DNA of 64,000 bases from Glycomyces salinus (GCF_016428645.1 NZ_JAELXW010000012.1:1-64000), one strand, 5' to 3'. Positions 16,858 to 26,131 are shown, counted from the stretch's first letter. Notes: generated by a model not told the origin, from the sequence alone. Translations and numbers: made by a program.

Positions 16858-18258
16858 TCAGGTCCGCTCGTGCGCCGGATGGTGGACGTAGGCGATGGCT
16901 CCGGCCTCCATGACCGCCACGCGGTGGGCGAACGACTGGACCAGCCGCGGGTCGTGGCAGATGAACAGATAGGCCAGGCCGAGCCGCTCCTGGAGGTCGA
17001 CGAGCAGTTCGATGACGCCGTCGCGGAGGTCGGCGTCCAGGGCCGAGGTCGGCTCGTCCAGCACCAGCAGCCCCGGATCGCCGGCCAGGGCGCGGGCGAT
17101 GTTGACCCGCTGGCACTGCCCGCCCGACAACTCGTGCGGATATCGTTGTCCGAGCTCGGTTCCGAGGCCGACCAGCTCCAGCAGCTCCGCGACCCGCGCC
17201 GGACCGGCCCGGCCGTCCCACCGGCCCTGCACCCGCAGCGGTTCGGCCACCGCCCGCGCGGCGGTCAGCCGCGGACTCAGCGACCCGTACGGGTCCTGGA
17301 GCACCGGCTGGATGCGGGGACGGACCCGCCGCAGCTCCCGCTCGCCCAGGCCGGTCAGCTCGCGGCCCTCGAACCGCACCGAGCCGCCCTCGGGCCGCCG
17401 CAGCTGAAGGACCGCGCTCGCCGTGGAGGACTTGCCCGAACCGGACTCGCCGACCAGCGCGAGCGTCTCCCCGGTCCGGATCGAGAAGGACACCCCGTCG
17501 ACCGCGCGATGTGAACCGTAGGCGACGACCAGGTCCTCGACCTCGAGCACGGGCGCGGCCTCGCCGAGGGCCCGGCGCGGTTTCGGCACCGCCGCGAGCG
17601 GCGCGCGCGACTCGACCAGGCGCCCGCCCGCCATCGTGAGCACCCGGTCGGCGTACTCGCCGACGACCACCGGATCGTGGGTGATCAGCAGCAGCGCCGC
17701 ACCGGTCCGGTCGCACCGATCCTTGAGCAGGTCCATGATCTGGCGCTGCGTGCCCGCGTCCAGGGCGGCCGTCGGCTCGTCCGCGATGATCAGCCCCGGC
17801 GCGCCCACCGTGGCCATCGCGATCACCGCCCGCTGGCGCATCCCGCCGGAGAACTGGTGGGGGAACTCCCGGGCCCGCCGCTCCGGCTCCGGCACGCCGA
17901 CCGCCTCCAGCGCCGACACGGCCTCTCGGCGCGACTCGGCCCGCCCGAGGCCGCGCACCGAGGCGATCGCGGCCGCGATCTGGTCGCCGACCCGGTGGAC
18001 CGGGCTGAGCACCGTCAGCGCCTCCTGCGGGACATAGCCCAGGCCCGCGCCGTCGGCGACGCGGACGGCGCCGCCGGTCTCGGACCGGTGCGGCAGCAGC
18101 CCCAGCACCGCCTTGGCCGTCAGGGACTTCCCGGCCCCCGAACCGCCCACCAGCGCCACGACCTCCCCGGGCTCGACCGCGAACGAGACGCCGCGCACGG
18201 CCTCGAAGCCCTGCACGGCGACCCGCAGGTCCCGCAACGACAGCACCGGTTCGCTCAC
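16858..18258 (-). CDS. Fused double ABC ATPase for family-5 importer
   Basis: 466 residues with two complete ABC ATPase domains. The first has Walker A GGSGAGKS, signature FSGGMRQR and Walker B LIIADEP; the second has Walker A GESGSGKSS, signature LSGGQCQR and Walker B LLVLDEP. This is a DppD-DppF-type pair in one polypeptide. GTG 18258 overlaps the permease stop by GTGA, so translation is coupled. It powers the adjacent fused permease and binding protein. No stand-alone third ATPase or separate permease genes are present, so the importer is complete in three genes. Confidence 0.9.
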   Translation of the reverse strand: MSEPVLSLRDLRVAVQGFEAVRGVSFAVEPGEVVALVGGSGAGKSLTAKAVLGLLPHRSETGGAVRVADGAGLGYVPQEALTVLSPVHRVGDQIAAAIASVRGLGRAESRREAVSALEAVGVPEPERRAREFPHQFSGGMRQRAVIAMATVGAPGLIIADEPTAALDAGTQRQIMDLLKDRCDRTGAALLLITHDPVVVGEYADRVLTMAGGRLVESRAPLAAVPKPRRALGEAAPVLEVEDLVVAYGSHRAVDGVSFSIRTGETLALVGESGSGKSSTASAVLQLRRPEGGSVRFEGRELTGLGERELRRVRPRIQPVLQDPYGSLSPRLTAARAVAEPLRVQGRWDGRAGPARVAELLELVGLGTELGQRYPHELSGGQCQRVNIARALAGDPGLLVLDEPTSALDADLRDGVIELLVDLQERLGLAYLFICHDPRLVQSFAHRVAVMEAGAIAYVHHPAHERT

Positions 18259-19988
18259 AACGCCACCCGCTTCCTGCTCGGCGCCCGGACGAGACCGGCC
18301 GCGGACACCGCCAGCGCCGCGAGCGCGGCCAAGGCCACCGCCGGGGCGAGCGCGGCGGCCGGAGCGGTCTCCACATAGGCCCGCGACTCGTCCAGCAGCA
18401 GCCCCCACTCGGGCGCGGGCGGCTGCGTCCCGAGCCCGAGGAACCCGAGCGAGGCGATGGCCAGCGCGGTGCCGGGCAGCCGCAGCACCGCGTGCCGGGC
18501 CAGCGGCCCGACCACCTCCGGCAGCACGTGCCGGAACAGGATCCACGACCGGCTCGCCCCCAGCGCGCGCTGCGCGGTCAGATACCCCGCCGCCCGAGCC
18601 TCCTGCGTGAGCGCCGAGGCGTGCGCGGTCAGGCTCGGCCACGACAGCAGCGCGGTCGCGATCGCCGCACCGGCCGTGCCGGGGCCGATCACGGCCGCGA
18701 CCAGGATGCCCGCCAGGACCGGCGGGAGCGCGTTGGCGATGTCGGCGACGCCCACGGCCGCCCGCGGAACCAGGCTCAACGCGAGTGCGAGCACGAACCC
18801 GAACGCGCACACGGCCATCGCCGTGCCGACGGTGCTGGCAGCGCCGTGCCCGAGCCGGGCGAGCACGTCGCGGCCCAGCGAGTCGGTGCCCAGCGGATGC
18901 GTCCAGGACGGCCCGAGCAGCTTCGCGGTCACGTCCACAGTGAGCGGATCCCGGAACAGGCCCCAGGCGATGACGGCGACCAGCAGCACCGCCATCGCCG
19001 CCGGGACGACGAACTGCCGCCCCGCGGCCGGTCCGGCCGCGGGCGCGGGCAGGCTCAGCGCCTCGTCCCGCAGCCCCGATCCGAGCATGCGCCGCCGCAC
19101 CAGGTTCGCCAGCGCTCCCGCGCCCAGCCCCAGGAACAGAAGCGCCAGCACGCTGCCCTGCAACATCGGCAGATCCTGCGATGCGGCCGCGCCGAGCGTG
19201 GTCCGGCCGATGCCGGGAATCCCGAAGATCGACTCGACCGCGACCGCCCCGCCCACCAGTGCCACGGCCACCAGGCCCAGCTGCGGCAGCAGTGTCGGCA
19301 GCGCCCGCCGCAGCACACCGAAGGCGATGCGGCGCTCGGAGACCCCGGCGGTGCGCCACAGGCCCACCCACCGCTCGCCGAACGCGGCCGGAAGCGCGTC
19401 GCCGGTCAGCCTGCCCAGCAGCGCCCCGGCCGGGACGCCCAGCGCGAACGCGGGCAGCACCAGGTTCTCGGGCCCGGCCCACCCGGAGGTCGGCAGCCAT
19501 CCGAGCCACACGCCGAACACGATCAGGCCCACCGTCGCCAGCAGGAACTCCGGCAGCGCGACCAGGACCGCGCCGACGGCCCCGCCCGGCCGGCCCTCCG
19601 GCAGCGTCCCGCGCGCCCCGCGCACCAGCGTCGGCGCGCACAGCGCGGCCGCCAGAGCCAGCGCGACGAGCAACGCGGCGCCCATGAGCGTCAACGAGGT
19701 GGCCAGCCCGGCGGCGACCGAGGGCCCCACCTCGCCCCCGGAGACCCACGAGATGCCCAGATCGCCGCGCACCAGCCCCGAGGCCCACCGCCCGAGGAGG
19801 ACGAGCGGGCCGTCGGAGAGCCCGAGGTCGTCTCGGATCGACTGGAGCGCCTCGGGGGTGGGCTCGCGCTCGGCGGACTGGGCGCGCAGGACCGTCAGCG
19901 CCGGGTCGTTGCGCGAGAGCCACGGCAGGAGCCCGACGGCGGTCAGGAGCGCGATCAGCGTGACCGCGCGGGCGATGGCCGACTTCAC
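18255..19988 (-). CDS. Fused DppB-DppC-type permease
   Basis: 577 residues. The N-terminal half is a DppB-like permease (signature WVGLWRTAGVSERRIAFGVL, FGIPGIGRTTLGAA). The C-terminal half is DppC-like (HPLGTDSLGRDVLARLGHGA, YLTAQRALGASRSWILFRHV, IASLGFLGLGTQPPAPEWG). There are two EAA-type coupling loops and about 11-12 helices. In most bacteria these are separate genes, so the fusion fixes a 1:1 heterodimer. It lies 6 bp downstream of the binding-protein gene and overlaps the ATPase gene. The family transports peptides, nickel or metal-metallophore complexes. Confidence 0.9.
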   Translation of the reverse strand: MKSAIARAVTLIALLTAVGLLPWLSRNDPALTVLRAQSAEREPTPEALQSIRDDLGLSDGPLVLLGRWASGLVRGDLGISWVSGGEVGPSVAAGLATSLTLMGAALLVALALAAALCAPTLVRGARGTLPEGRPGGAVGAVLVALPEFLLATVGLIVFGVWLGWLPTSGWAGPENLVLPAFALGVPAGALLGRLTGDALPAAFGERWVGLWRTAGVSERRIAFGVLRRALPTLLPQLGLVAVALVGGAVAVESIFGIPGIGRTTLGAAASQDLPMLQGSVLALLFLGLGAGALANLVRRRMLGSGLRDEALSLPAPAAGPAAGRQFVVPAAMAVLLVAVIAWGLFRDPLTVDVTAKLLGPSWTHPLGTDSLGRDVLARLGHGAASTVGTAMAVCAFGFVLALALSLVPRAAVGVADIANALPPVLAGILVAAVIGPGTAGAAIATALLSWPSLTAHASALTQEARAAGYLTAQRALGASRSWILFRHVLPEVVGPLARHAVLRLPGTALAIASLGFLGLGTQPPAPEWGLLLDESRAYVETAPAAALAPAVALAALAALAVSAAGLVRAPSRKRVAL

Positions 19989-19994
19989 GGGCCG

Positions 19995-21479
19995 CTACTC
20001 GGCCAGATGCGTGTCGGGGCCGACCAGTTCGCGCTCGCGCGGGTCCTTGATCGAGCCGACCACGTCGGTCGCGTCGCCCTGGATGACGCGCTCGTGCAGC
20101 AGCGGGATCGCCGCGTCGGCGTTGAGGATCGCGGTCTCGGCGGCCAGGATCGCCGTCTGGCGCTCGGGGCCGGGAGGCGTCTGCGCGGCCTCGTCGAGGG
20201 CGGCGTCCACGCCGTCGTCGCCGAACTGGGAGAGGTTGAACGAGCCGCCGGAGCCGAAGTCGGACTGCATGTACGCCACCGGGTCGCCGGAGTCCAGGAC
20301 CGTGGCGCGCGAGAGCAGGAACGCGTCGAAGGCGCCGTCGAGGGCGTCGGCTTCGATGTTGGTGTACTCGCGGATGTCCAGCTCGACGGTGAACCCGGCG
20401 TCTTGGAGCTGCTGCTGGAGGACCTGGGCGACCTCGGGCAGCTCGGCCCGGTCGGTGAAGGTGCCCAAGGTGATCGAGACGCCCTCGGCCGAGCCCGCGG
20501 CGGTCGGCTCGGTGCGGCCCTCGCGGCGGGAGGCCCACGGGACGGCCGGGCCGAGCAGGCCCTCGGCGAGGTCGGCCCGGTTGTCGTAGACGCCCTCCAC
20601 GAGTTCGGCGGCGTCGATCGCCTCGCGGGCGGCGGCGCGGACGCCCGGCTCGGCGAACGGCCCGTCCGAGCAGTTCAGGTACAGCGTGCAGGTGCGCGGC
20701 ATCGGCACCTCGGTGATCTGGTCGGGCTCCAGCAGCCCGGCCTGGGAGACCGGGACGGCCTCGACGATGTCGGACTCGCCGGAGCGGAGCCTGCCCGCGC
20801 GGGCCGTCCCGTCGGGGACGAAGGCCGCGTCGATCCCGGCGGAGGCGACCTCGCCGCCCCACCAGTCCTCGTTGCGGTCCAGGGTGGCCGAGACGGTGGA
20901 GTCGACCGCGGTGAGCACGAACGCGCCGGTGCACGTCCCGACCGGGTCGACGATGTCGCCCTCGTAGGCGGCTTCGGCCAGGATGGAGAGCTGGGGCGAG
21001 GACAGGCGCTGCGGCAGCAGCGGGTCGGCCTCGCCGGTGGTGACCGTGACCGTGTTCCCGTCGGCCTCCACGGTCAGGTCGACGCCGTCGAGGATGCGCG
21101 GCTTGGGGGAGGCCGCGGCGGCGACGCTCAGGGAGTTCACGACCGCTTCGGCGGTCAGGTCGGTCCCGTCGTGGAAGACCACGCCCTCCCGGACGGTGAA
21201 CGTCCAGCTCGCGCCGTCCTGGGTCCATTCGGTGGCCAGGGACGGCAGCGCGTTGCCCTCCTCGTCGAGGACGACGAGCGTCTCGGCGCACGACCAGCGT
21301 GAGAGCTTGAAGGCGTCGTCGGACAGCGGCGTCAGGCCCGAGCGGGGCGGCTGCATGTGGGCGACCCGGATGCGCCCGGACGCGTCGGCGCCGTCCCCGG
21401 ATTCGGAGAAGCAGGCGGCGAGGCCGAGCAGGGGCGCGGCCGAGGCGGCGGTGATGATCGAGCGGCGGGAGATGGGCAC
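19995..21479 (-). CDS. Family-5 substrate-binding lipoprotein
   Basis: 494 residues. The signal region MPISRRSIITAASAAPLLGL ends in a lipobox (LAAC), so it is a membrane-anchored lipoprotein; the twin Arg could allow Tat export. The body is an SBP_bac_5 domain (LATEWTQDGASWTFTVREGV, FHDGTDLTAEAVVNSL). Relatives bind oligopeptides, nickel or metallophores (OppA, NikA, CntA). GTG 21479 is preceded by AGGAGG. A near-perfect Zur-like palindrome lies 47-69 bp upstream, which suggests zinc-repressed expression and a metal or metallophore substrate; that is an inference from the site, not from binding residues. Confidence 0.85.
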   Translation of the reverse strand: MPISRRSIITAASAAPLLGLAACFSESGDGADASGRIRVAHMQPPRSGLTPLSDDAFKLSRWSCAETLVVLDEEGNALPSLATEWTQDGASWTFTVREGVVFHDGTDLTAEAVVNSLSVAAAASPKPRILDGVDLTVEADGNTVTVTTGEADPLLPQRLSSPQLSILAEAAYEGDIVDPVGTCTGAFVLTAVDSTVSATLDRNEDWWGGEVASAGIDAAFVPDGTARAGRLRSGESDIVEAVPVSQAGLLEPDQITEVPMPRTCTLYLNCSDGPFAEPGVRAAAREAIDAAELVEGVYDNRADLAEGLLGPAVPWASRREGRTEPTAAGSAEGVSITLGTFTDRAELPEVAQVLQQQLQDAGFTVELDIREYTNIEADALDGAFDAFLLSRATVLDSGDPVAYMQSDFGSGGSFNLSQFGDDGVDAALDEAAQTPPGPERQTAILAAETAILNADAAIPLLHERVIQGDATDVVGSIKDPRERELVGPDTHLAE

Positions 21480-21525
21480 GGGGCCTCCTGGGGACGAGAG
21501 CGCGGGGTGCGAACGGCACACTACC

Positions 21526-21548
21526 GAAATGAAAACCGTGTTCATTTC
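21526..21548 (-). promoter_or_regulatory. Candidate Zur box ahead of ABC importer
   Basis: A 23-bp inverted repeat with perfect 8-base outer arms GAAATGAA / TTCATTTC around AACCGTG. The core TGAAAAC-C-GTGTTCA is a 7-1-7 palindrome with one mismatch, close to the actinobacterial Zur consensus (TGAAAATGATTTTCA-like). It is strikingly AT-rich for this GC-rich region and sits in the promoter position of the binding-lipoprotein gene. Confidence 0.6.
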
Positions 21549-21626
21549 CGAGTGGCGACTGCTTGTTACAGGTCACATTCCCTGTACGCCGCCCGCCCCC
21601 GTATGGGGTGTGGGATCGGTTGCGGG

Positions 21627-22463
21627 TCAGCAGGATCCCGCGGCCTCCCAGACGCCCCATACGCCGGTGGTGCCGGGCTCCTCGGCCCGGGTCCACCACT
21701 TCGCGGTGTAGGCGGTGCCGCCGTGGGTGACGGCGTCACCGGCCACATAGGTCGCCGAGGAGTCCCATGCGGCCGCCTCGCAGCCCTCGGGTTCGTCCGT
21801 GGGCGCGTCCGAAGGCTCCTCGGACGGGGTGTCCGAGGGCTCCTCGGTGGGTTCGGGGCCCCCGCCCCCGCCGCCGAAGTCGACGTCCATGCAGGAGTAG
21901 AAGGCGTTGGTGGTGTCGGCGATGGTCCACACGCCGAGGATCAGGTGCCGCCCGCTCCGGTCGGGGAGCGGCACGGAGTGGGACATCTCGTGGTCGGGTT
22001 GCGCGCCGTGCATGTGGTCGACGAAGAACGGCTCGGCCTCCAGCGCGGCGCGGGTGAGGGGCTGGGCGGGGTCCCAGCCGTCGGTGGTGATGTAGTACTC
22101 GAACGACGCCGTGGAGTGCGGGGCGGTCATCGTCCAACTGAAGGTGCGGTCGCCGCCGGAGACCTCGGTGGCGGGCCACTGGCCGCCGCGCGGGTCGTCG
22201 AGCTCGGCGAAGCGTTGGTTGCCGCCGGCGCAGATCTCGCCGTCGGCGGGGCCGGCCTCGGGGAAGCCCTGGGGGCCTTCGACGCTCTGGGGCTCATAGG
22301 AGATGGCGCCGCAGTCGGACACCGCGCCGTCGGCGCACAGGGCCGAGCGGCTCGGTGGGTCGGCGGCGTAGCCGTGTCCCCAGGCGATGGCGGTTGCGGT
22401 GGCCGCGATGGCCAGTGCGCCCGCGCCGCTGAGGGCGAGGGCGATCTTGCGTGAACGTCTCAT
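21627..22463 (-). CDS. AA10 lytic polysaccharide monooxygenase with CBM5/12
   Basis: 278 residues. After the signal peptide the mature protein begins at His30 (AWG|HGYA), the N-terminal copper-brace histidine. The second copper histidine is His116 in TAPHSTASF. Other AA10 landmarks are WTIADTTNAFYSC and four conserved cysteines. A Pro/Glu/Ser/Thr linker (about 200-227) leads to a 51-residue CBM5/12 chitin-binding module (AWDSSATYVAGDAVTHGG, WW, VWGVWEAAGSC). The secreted copper enzyme oxidatively cleaves chitin or cellulose; the CBM5/12 favours chitin. GGAG lies 6 bases before ATG 22463. It has its own AT-rich promoter region (22464-22591). Confidence 0.93.
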   Translation of the reverse strand: MRRSRKIALALSGAGALAIAATATAIAWGHGYAADPPSRSALCADGAVSDCGAISYEPQSVEGPQGFPEAGPADGEICAGGNQRFAELDDPRGGQWPATEVSGGDRTFSWTMTAPHSTASFEYYITTDGWDPAQPLTRAALEAEPFFVDHMHGAQPDHEMSHSVPLPDRSGRHLILGVWTIADTTNAFYSCMDVDFGGGGGGPEPTEEPSDTPSEEPSDAPTDEPEGCEAAAWDSSATYVAGDAVTHGGTAYTAKWWTRAEEPGTTGVWGVWEAAGSC

Positions 22464-22591
22464 GGATCGCTCCAGTCGATCGTGGGTCAGTCGTGAACCT
22501 GTCTATCACACAAGAGACTTTCCTAATAATTCGCCTATAGTGGTCCTGCGCGGAGCTTCCCGGCATAACAGCTTGACCAGTGGATTTAACA

Positions 22592-24550
22592 TTATCGATA
22601 TAACGGGCGGGTCCGCGGGTCACTCAGATAGTCGGCCACGGGACCGGCGGTGAGCATGCCGGTCCCCGCCGCGAGCTCGGCGGCGGCCGGTTCCAGCGCG
22701 GCGCGGGTCCGCGCCGCCGCCTCGGCGTCGCCCAGGTCGGCAGCGGCACGCGCGGTCAGGCACCACAGGGCCTCGGCCACGAGCCCGTGCGGGGGAGCGG
22801 GGACGCGCCGCAGCGCCTCGCCCGCCTCATTCCGCCGGCCCCGTCCGAGCAGGATCATTGGCCGCACCCACGGCCCGTAAGGGCCCCAGTCGGTCCGGTC
22901 GTCGAACCCGACCGGCTCGCCGCGCCAGACCCGCAGGCACAGCAGCGCCAGCGGCAGCAGACCGCTCTCGACCCCCGGCATCCCCGCCGCCGCCAGCGCC
23001 GCAGCCGCGTCCCGGTAGCGGCCCTCGGACTCCGCTACCGGCCCTCCGCGGGCCGCGAAGCGCATCGCCCGGTACCAGCCGGTGAACACCCCGACCAGCG
23101 GGCGCTCGTGCTCCTCGGCCAGGCGGTCCGCGGCCTCGGCCTCGGCGTCGGCGGCCGCGAAGTCGGCCAGCGCGCTCAGCGCCTGGACCCGCACCAGGCG
23201 GCCGAGGATCTCGTGGTTCGGCAGGTCGTGCCGCCGCGACAGCGCGACCAGTTCGACGCCGATCGCATCGCGCTCGCCCGCCAGACCGGTCCGGCCGAAC
23301 GACTGCATGAAGCGGCCGTTGAGCGCGAACGCCAGCAGCGCCGCGTCGCCCAGGCCCCGGGCCAGCCGCTCGGCCTCCAGGGCGGCCTCGCGCGCCCGCC
23401 GCTCCCCGGTGCCGCGCGACTCCACGGCGACCGTCGCCAGAAGCCGGGCGCGGACCGCCTCGCCCGCGCCGTCCCCGAGCCCGGCCAGGGCGCGCTCGGC
23501 GGCGGCCACCACTCGCGCCGACAGCGCCGGGTCGTCGGACCGGGTCCAGTTCGCCGGCACGTCGAAACCGCCGATCACGCGCGCGGTCAGCACCGGGTCG
23601 CCGAGTCGCTCGGCCGCCTCGATCGCCTTGAGCCGCTGCCCGCGACCCGCCTCCAGGCCGGCCGCGCCGGTGACGGCCGCGCTGCGAAGCAGCCCGACCG
23701 TCGACTCCAGGCGGGAGCGCGACCCGCCGGTCACGATGCGGTCGTAGGCGTCGCTGGCCTCGGCCCACACCCTGTCGACCTCAGTGGACTGATCGGCCGG
23801 TCCGGTCCGCCGCAGCAGGTCGGCCTCCAGTCGCCGGAGCCCCGGCCCGGGATCGAGACCGAGCCGGTCCCGCAGCGTGTCGGAGGCCCGGCGCGCCACC
23901 TCCAGGGCCTCGGCCTGCCTGCCGCCGCGCAGCAGCGCGAGCGCCAGGAGACGCCACGCCTCCTCCCGCCAGGGATGCTGGGCGGCGTGGGCCTCCAGGT
24001 CGGCCACGACCTCGGCGGGCCGGTCCAGGGCGAGCAGCGCCTCGGCCCGCCGTTCGACGCCGCCCAGACGCAGCTCCTCCAGCCGCGCCCGTTCGCCGGC
24101 GGCCCACCACTCGTCCTCCAGTCCGGCGAGCGCCGGTCCCCGCCAGGACCGCAGGGCCGGTTCGAGCAGGTCGAGCGCGCGCCGCGGGGCCGCCGCGGCC
24201 GCCGCTGCCAGGGCGTCCTCGAACCTCCAGGCGTCGACGGCGTCCGCCTCGGCGCGCAGCGCGTACCCGGGCCCGTCGGTGACCAGCAGCCGGGCCGGGC
24301 TCCGGGGCCTCCGGTCGGGTTCGAGGGCGCGCCGCAGCGCCGCGACGAAGGTCCGCACGGACGCCAGGGCCCCGGATGCCGGCTCGGCCCACAGGTCGCC
24401 GACCAGGACGTCGACCGGCACCACCCGGCCGCGCGCGATCAGCAGCCTGGCCAGCAGGGCCCGGTGCCGCGGACCCTTCAGGTCCAGCGGCTCGCGCGCC
24501 CCGGTCCAGGCCGCGACCGGGCCGAGGATGCCGAACTCGATCCGTCCCAC
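22592..24550 (-). CDS. BTAD/SARP-type transcriptional regulator with TPR-like C terminus
   Basis: 652 residues from GTG 24550 (GGAGG 8 bases upstream; ATG 24580 is the alternative). Residues ~1-90 are the OmpR-like winged helix of AfsR/SARP activators (FGILGPVAAW, RHRALLARLLIARGRVVPVD). Residues ~95-240 form the bacterial transcriptional activation domain. The rest is alpha-helical repeats with no NB-ARC ATPase, so it is a medium-size SARP rather than full AfsR. It is divergent from the dehalogenase-like hydrolase across 102 bp and likely regulates it or itself. No biosynthetic cluster is visible next to it. Confidence 0.87.
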   Translation of the reverse strand: MGRIEFGILGPVAAWTGAREPLDLKGPRHRALLARLLIARGRVVPVDVLVGDLWAEPASGALASVRTFVAALRRALEPDRRPRSPARLLVTDGPGYALRAEADAVDAWRFEDALAAAAAAAPRRALDLLEPALRSWRGPALAGLEDEWWAAGERARLEELRLGGVERRAEALLALDRPAEVVADLEAHAAQHPWREEAWRLLALALLRGGRQAEALEVARRASDTLRDRLGLDPGPGLRRLEADLLRRTGPADQSTEVDRVWAEASDAYDRIVTGGSRSRLESTVGLLRSAAVTGAAGLEAGRGQRLKAIEAAERLGDPVLTARVIGGFDVPANWTRSDDPALSARVVAAAERALAGLGDGAGEAVRARLLATVAVESRGTGERRAREAALEAERLARGLGDAALLAFALNGRFMQSFGRTGLAGERDAIGVELVALSRRHDLPNHEILGRLVRVQALSALADFAAADAEAEAADRLAEEHERPLVGVFTGWYRAMRFAARGGPVAESEGRYRDAAAALAAAGMPGVESGLLPLALLCLRVWRGEPVGFDDRTDWGPYGPWVRPMILLGRGRRNEAGEALRRVPAPPHGLVAEALWCLTARAAADLGDAEAAARTRAALEPAAAELAAGTGMLTAGPVADYLSDPRTRPLYR

Positions 24551-24652
24551 TGCTCCCGCCTCCAGTTGAGAGCCTGTCACGATAGCGCGCTCATCGGATG
24601 CTCATCGGCCCCGGACAGACTCGACCGGTCGAACCACAGCGAAGGAGAAACG

Positions 24653-25516
24653 ATGATTCAGGGCTTCGAGTACCGGCGCGTCCCCGTGGACGGCGCCACC
24701 TCGCTCAACGTCGCCGTCGGCGGCTCGGGCGACCCGATCGTGCTGCTGCACGGCTTCCCGCAGACCCACCTGATGTGGAGACACGTCGCCGCCGACCTCG
24801 CCGCGGACCGCACCGTGATCTGCCCGGACCTGCGCGGCTACGGCGACAGCGACAAGCCCGCGGCCGGAGCCGAGACCTACTCCAAGCGCACCATGGCCCG
24901 CGACATCGTCGAAGTGGCCCGGCGGCTCGGATTCGAGCGGTTCGCGCTCGCCGGGCACGACCGGGGCGCACTGGTCGCCTTCCGGGCCGGGCTCGACCAT
25001 CCGGGAGCCGTCACCGGCCTGGCCGTCCTCGACACGCTGCCCACGCTGGACATGTGGTCGGTCCTGCGCGGAGCCGACGCGGCGGTCGCCTTCCACCTGT
25101 ACCTGATGGCCCAGCCGCCCGGCCTGCCCGAGCGGATGATCGCCGCCTGCGCCGACGAGTTCTTCGGATACTTCCTCGACACCTGGACCAAGGACCCGGC
25201 CGCGATTCCGCCCGAGGTCCGGGCGGCCTACCTTCGGGCCGGCCGCGAGGCGGTGCCCTCCATCGCGGCCGACTACCGCGCCTCGGCCGGCGTCGACCTC
25301 GAACTGGACCGGGCCGACCGCGCTGCCGGGAACCACCTGAAGATGCCGGTGACCGTCGTCCAGCAGGACTGGGGCGCGGTCCTCGGCTTCGACGCCGAGT
25401 CCCTGTGGCGCTCCTGGGCGCCCGACCTCGACCACCGGACCACCACCGCCGGGCACTTCATGGCCGAGGAGGCCCCGGCACAGGTCGCCGAGGTGCTGCG
25501 GGCCCTGCCGGTCTGA
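24653..25516 (+). CDS. Alpha/beta hydrolase of fluoroacetate-dehalogenase type
   Basis: 287 residues. The nucleophile elbow is GHDRGALVAFR, with Asp (not Ser) followed by Arg and a second Arg, as in fluoroacetate and haloacetate dehalogenases. The oxyanion motif is LLHGFPQTHLMW, the catalytic His is in TTTAGHFMAEE, and the region after the nucleophile (VLDTLPTLDMW) also matches. Soluble epoxide hydrolases share the Asp nucleophile, so dehalogenase versus epoxide hydrolase is unresolved, but the Asp-Arg pair favours the former. GAAGGAGAAACG precedes ATG 24653. It is divergent from the BTAD regulator. Confidence 0.85.
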   Translation: MIQGFEYRRVPVDGATSLNVAVGGSGDPIVLLHGFPQTHLMWRHVAADLAADRTVICPDLRGYGDSDKPAAGAETYSKRTMARDIVEVARRLGFERFALAGHDRGALVAFRAGLDHPGAVTGLAVLDTLPTLDMWSVLRGADAAVAFHLYLMAQPPGLPERMIAACADEFFGYFLDTWTKDPAAIPPEVRAAYLRAGREAVPSIAADYRASAGVDLELDRADRAAGNHLKMPVTVVQQDWGAVLGFDAESLWRSWAPDLDHRTTTAGHFMAEEAPAQVAEVLRALPV

Positions 25517-25651
25517 CCCGCCGCCGGAAGGCGGAGGTTCTCCACCAGCGCAGCGGGGGGTGCCGGTGTTCGCCCCGACCCGCCGATGCGGGGCCGGTCG
25601 GGGTTCTGGAAAGCTTCACATGATCGCCACCAGTCGGATTGGGGATGGAGC

Positions 25652-26131
25652 TTGGCCACGCTCAGCGTATGGAGATTCAAGGACCCGGAAGCGGCAGACC
25701 GCTCCGAGCGTCGGCTCATCGACTTCAGCAAGAAGGAGTTGATCACCGTCCTGGACGCGGCCACCGTCTCCTGGCCACCGGACGCGAAGAAGCCCCGCAC
25801 CCGCCAGCTGGCCAACCTCACCGGGGCCGGGGTGTCCTGGGGCGCGCTGTGGGGGCTGCTGTTCGGCATCCTGTTCTTCATGCCGCTCATCGGCGCGGCG
25901 GCCGGGGCCGTCTTCGGCGGCGTCGCCGGCCACTTCGCCCACGTCGGTATCGAGGCCGACTTCATCGAGCGGGTCGGCAAGGAGGTCGCGCCCGGCACCT
26001 CGGCGCTGTTCCTGCTCTCGGAGAACGAAGTGGGCGACCGGCTCAAGGACGCCTTCGCCGACGGCGAGCTGGTCTCGGCCAGCCTCAGCCCCGACCAGGA
26101 GGCCAAGCTCCGCCAAGCCTTCGCCGAGTAG
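25652..26131 (+). CDS. DUF1269-family membrane protein
   Basis: 159 residues from TTG 25652 (GGGG 7 bases upstream). It opens ATLSVWRFKDPEAADR and has a central glycine/alanine membrane hairpin (WGALWGLLFGILFFMPLIGA, AGAVFGGVAGHFAHVGIE). After it comes a segment with DFIERVGKEVAPGTSALFLL, the usual DUF1269 layout. The function is unknown. No other start gives the conserved N terminus. It stands alone between the hydrolase and the decayed pca operon. Confidence 0.78.
   Translation: MATLSVWRFKDPEAADRSERRLIDFSKKELITVLDAATVSWPPDAKKPRTRQLANLTGAGVSWGALWGLLFGILFFMPLIGAAAGAVFGGVAGHFAHVGIEADFIERVGKEVAPGTSALFLLSENEVGDRLKDAFADGELVSASLSPDQEAKLRQAFAE

Noticed and set aside
18492-21302. 936-codon rightward frame over the ABC importer
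   Set aside because: Shadow of the binding-protein and permease genes; no homology-like segments.
18259-21699. N-terminal extension of the ATPase reading frame up to 21699
   Set aside because: It is open only by composition and overlaps two well-supported genes; the ATPase starts at GTG 18258.
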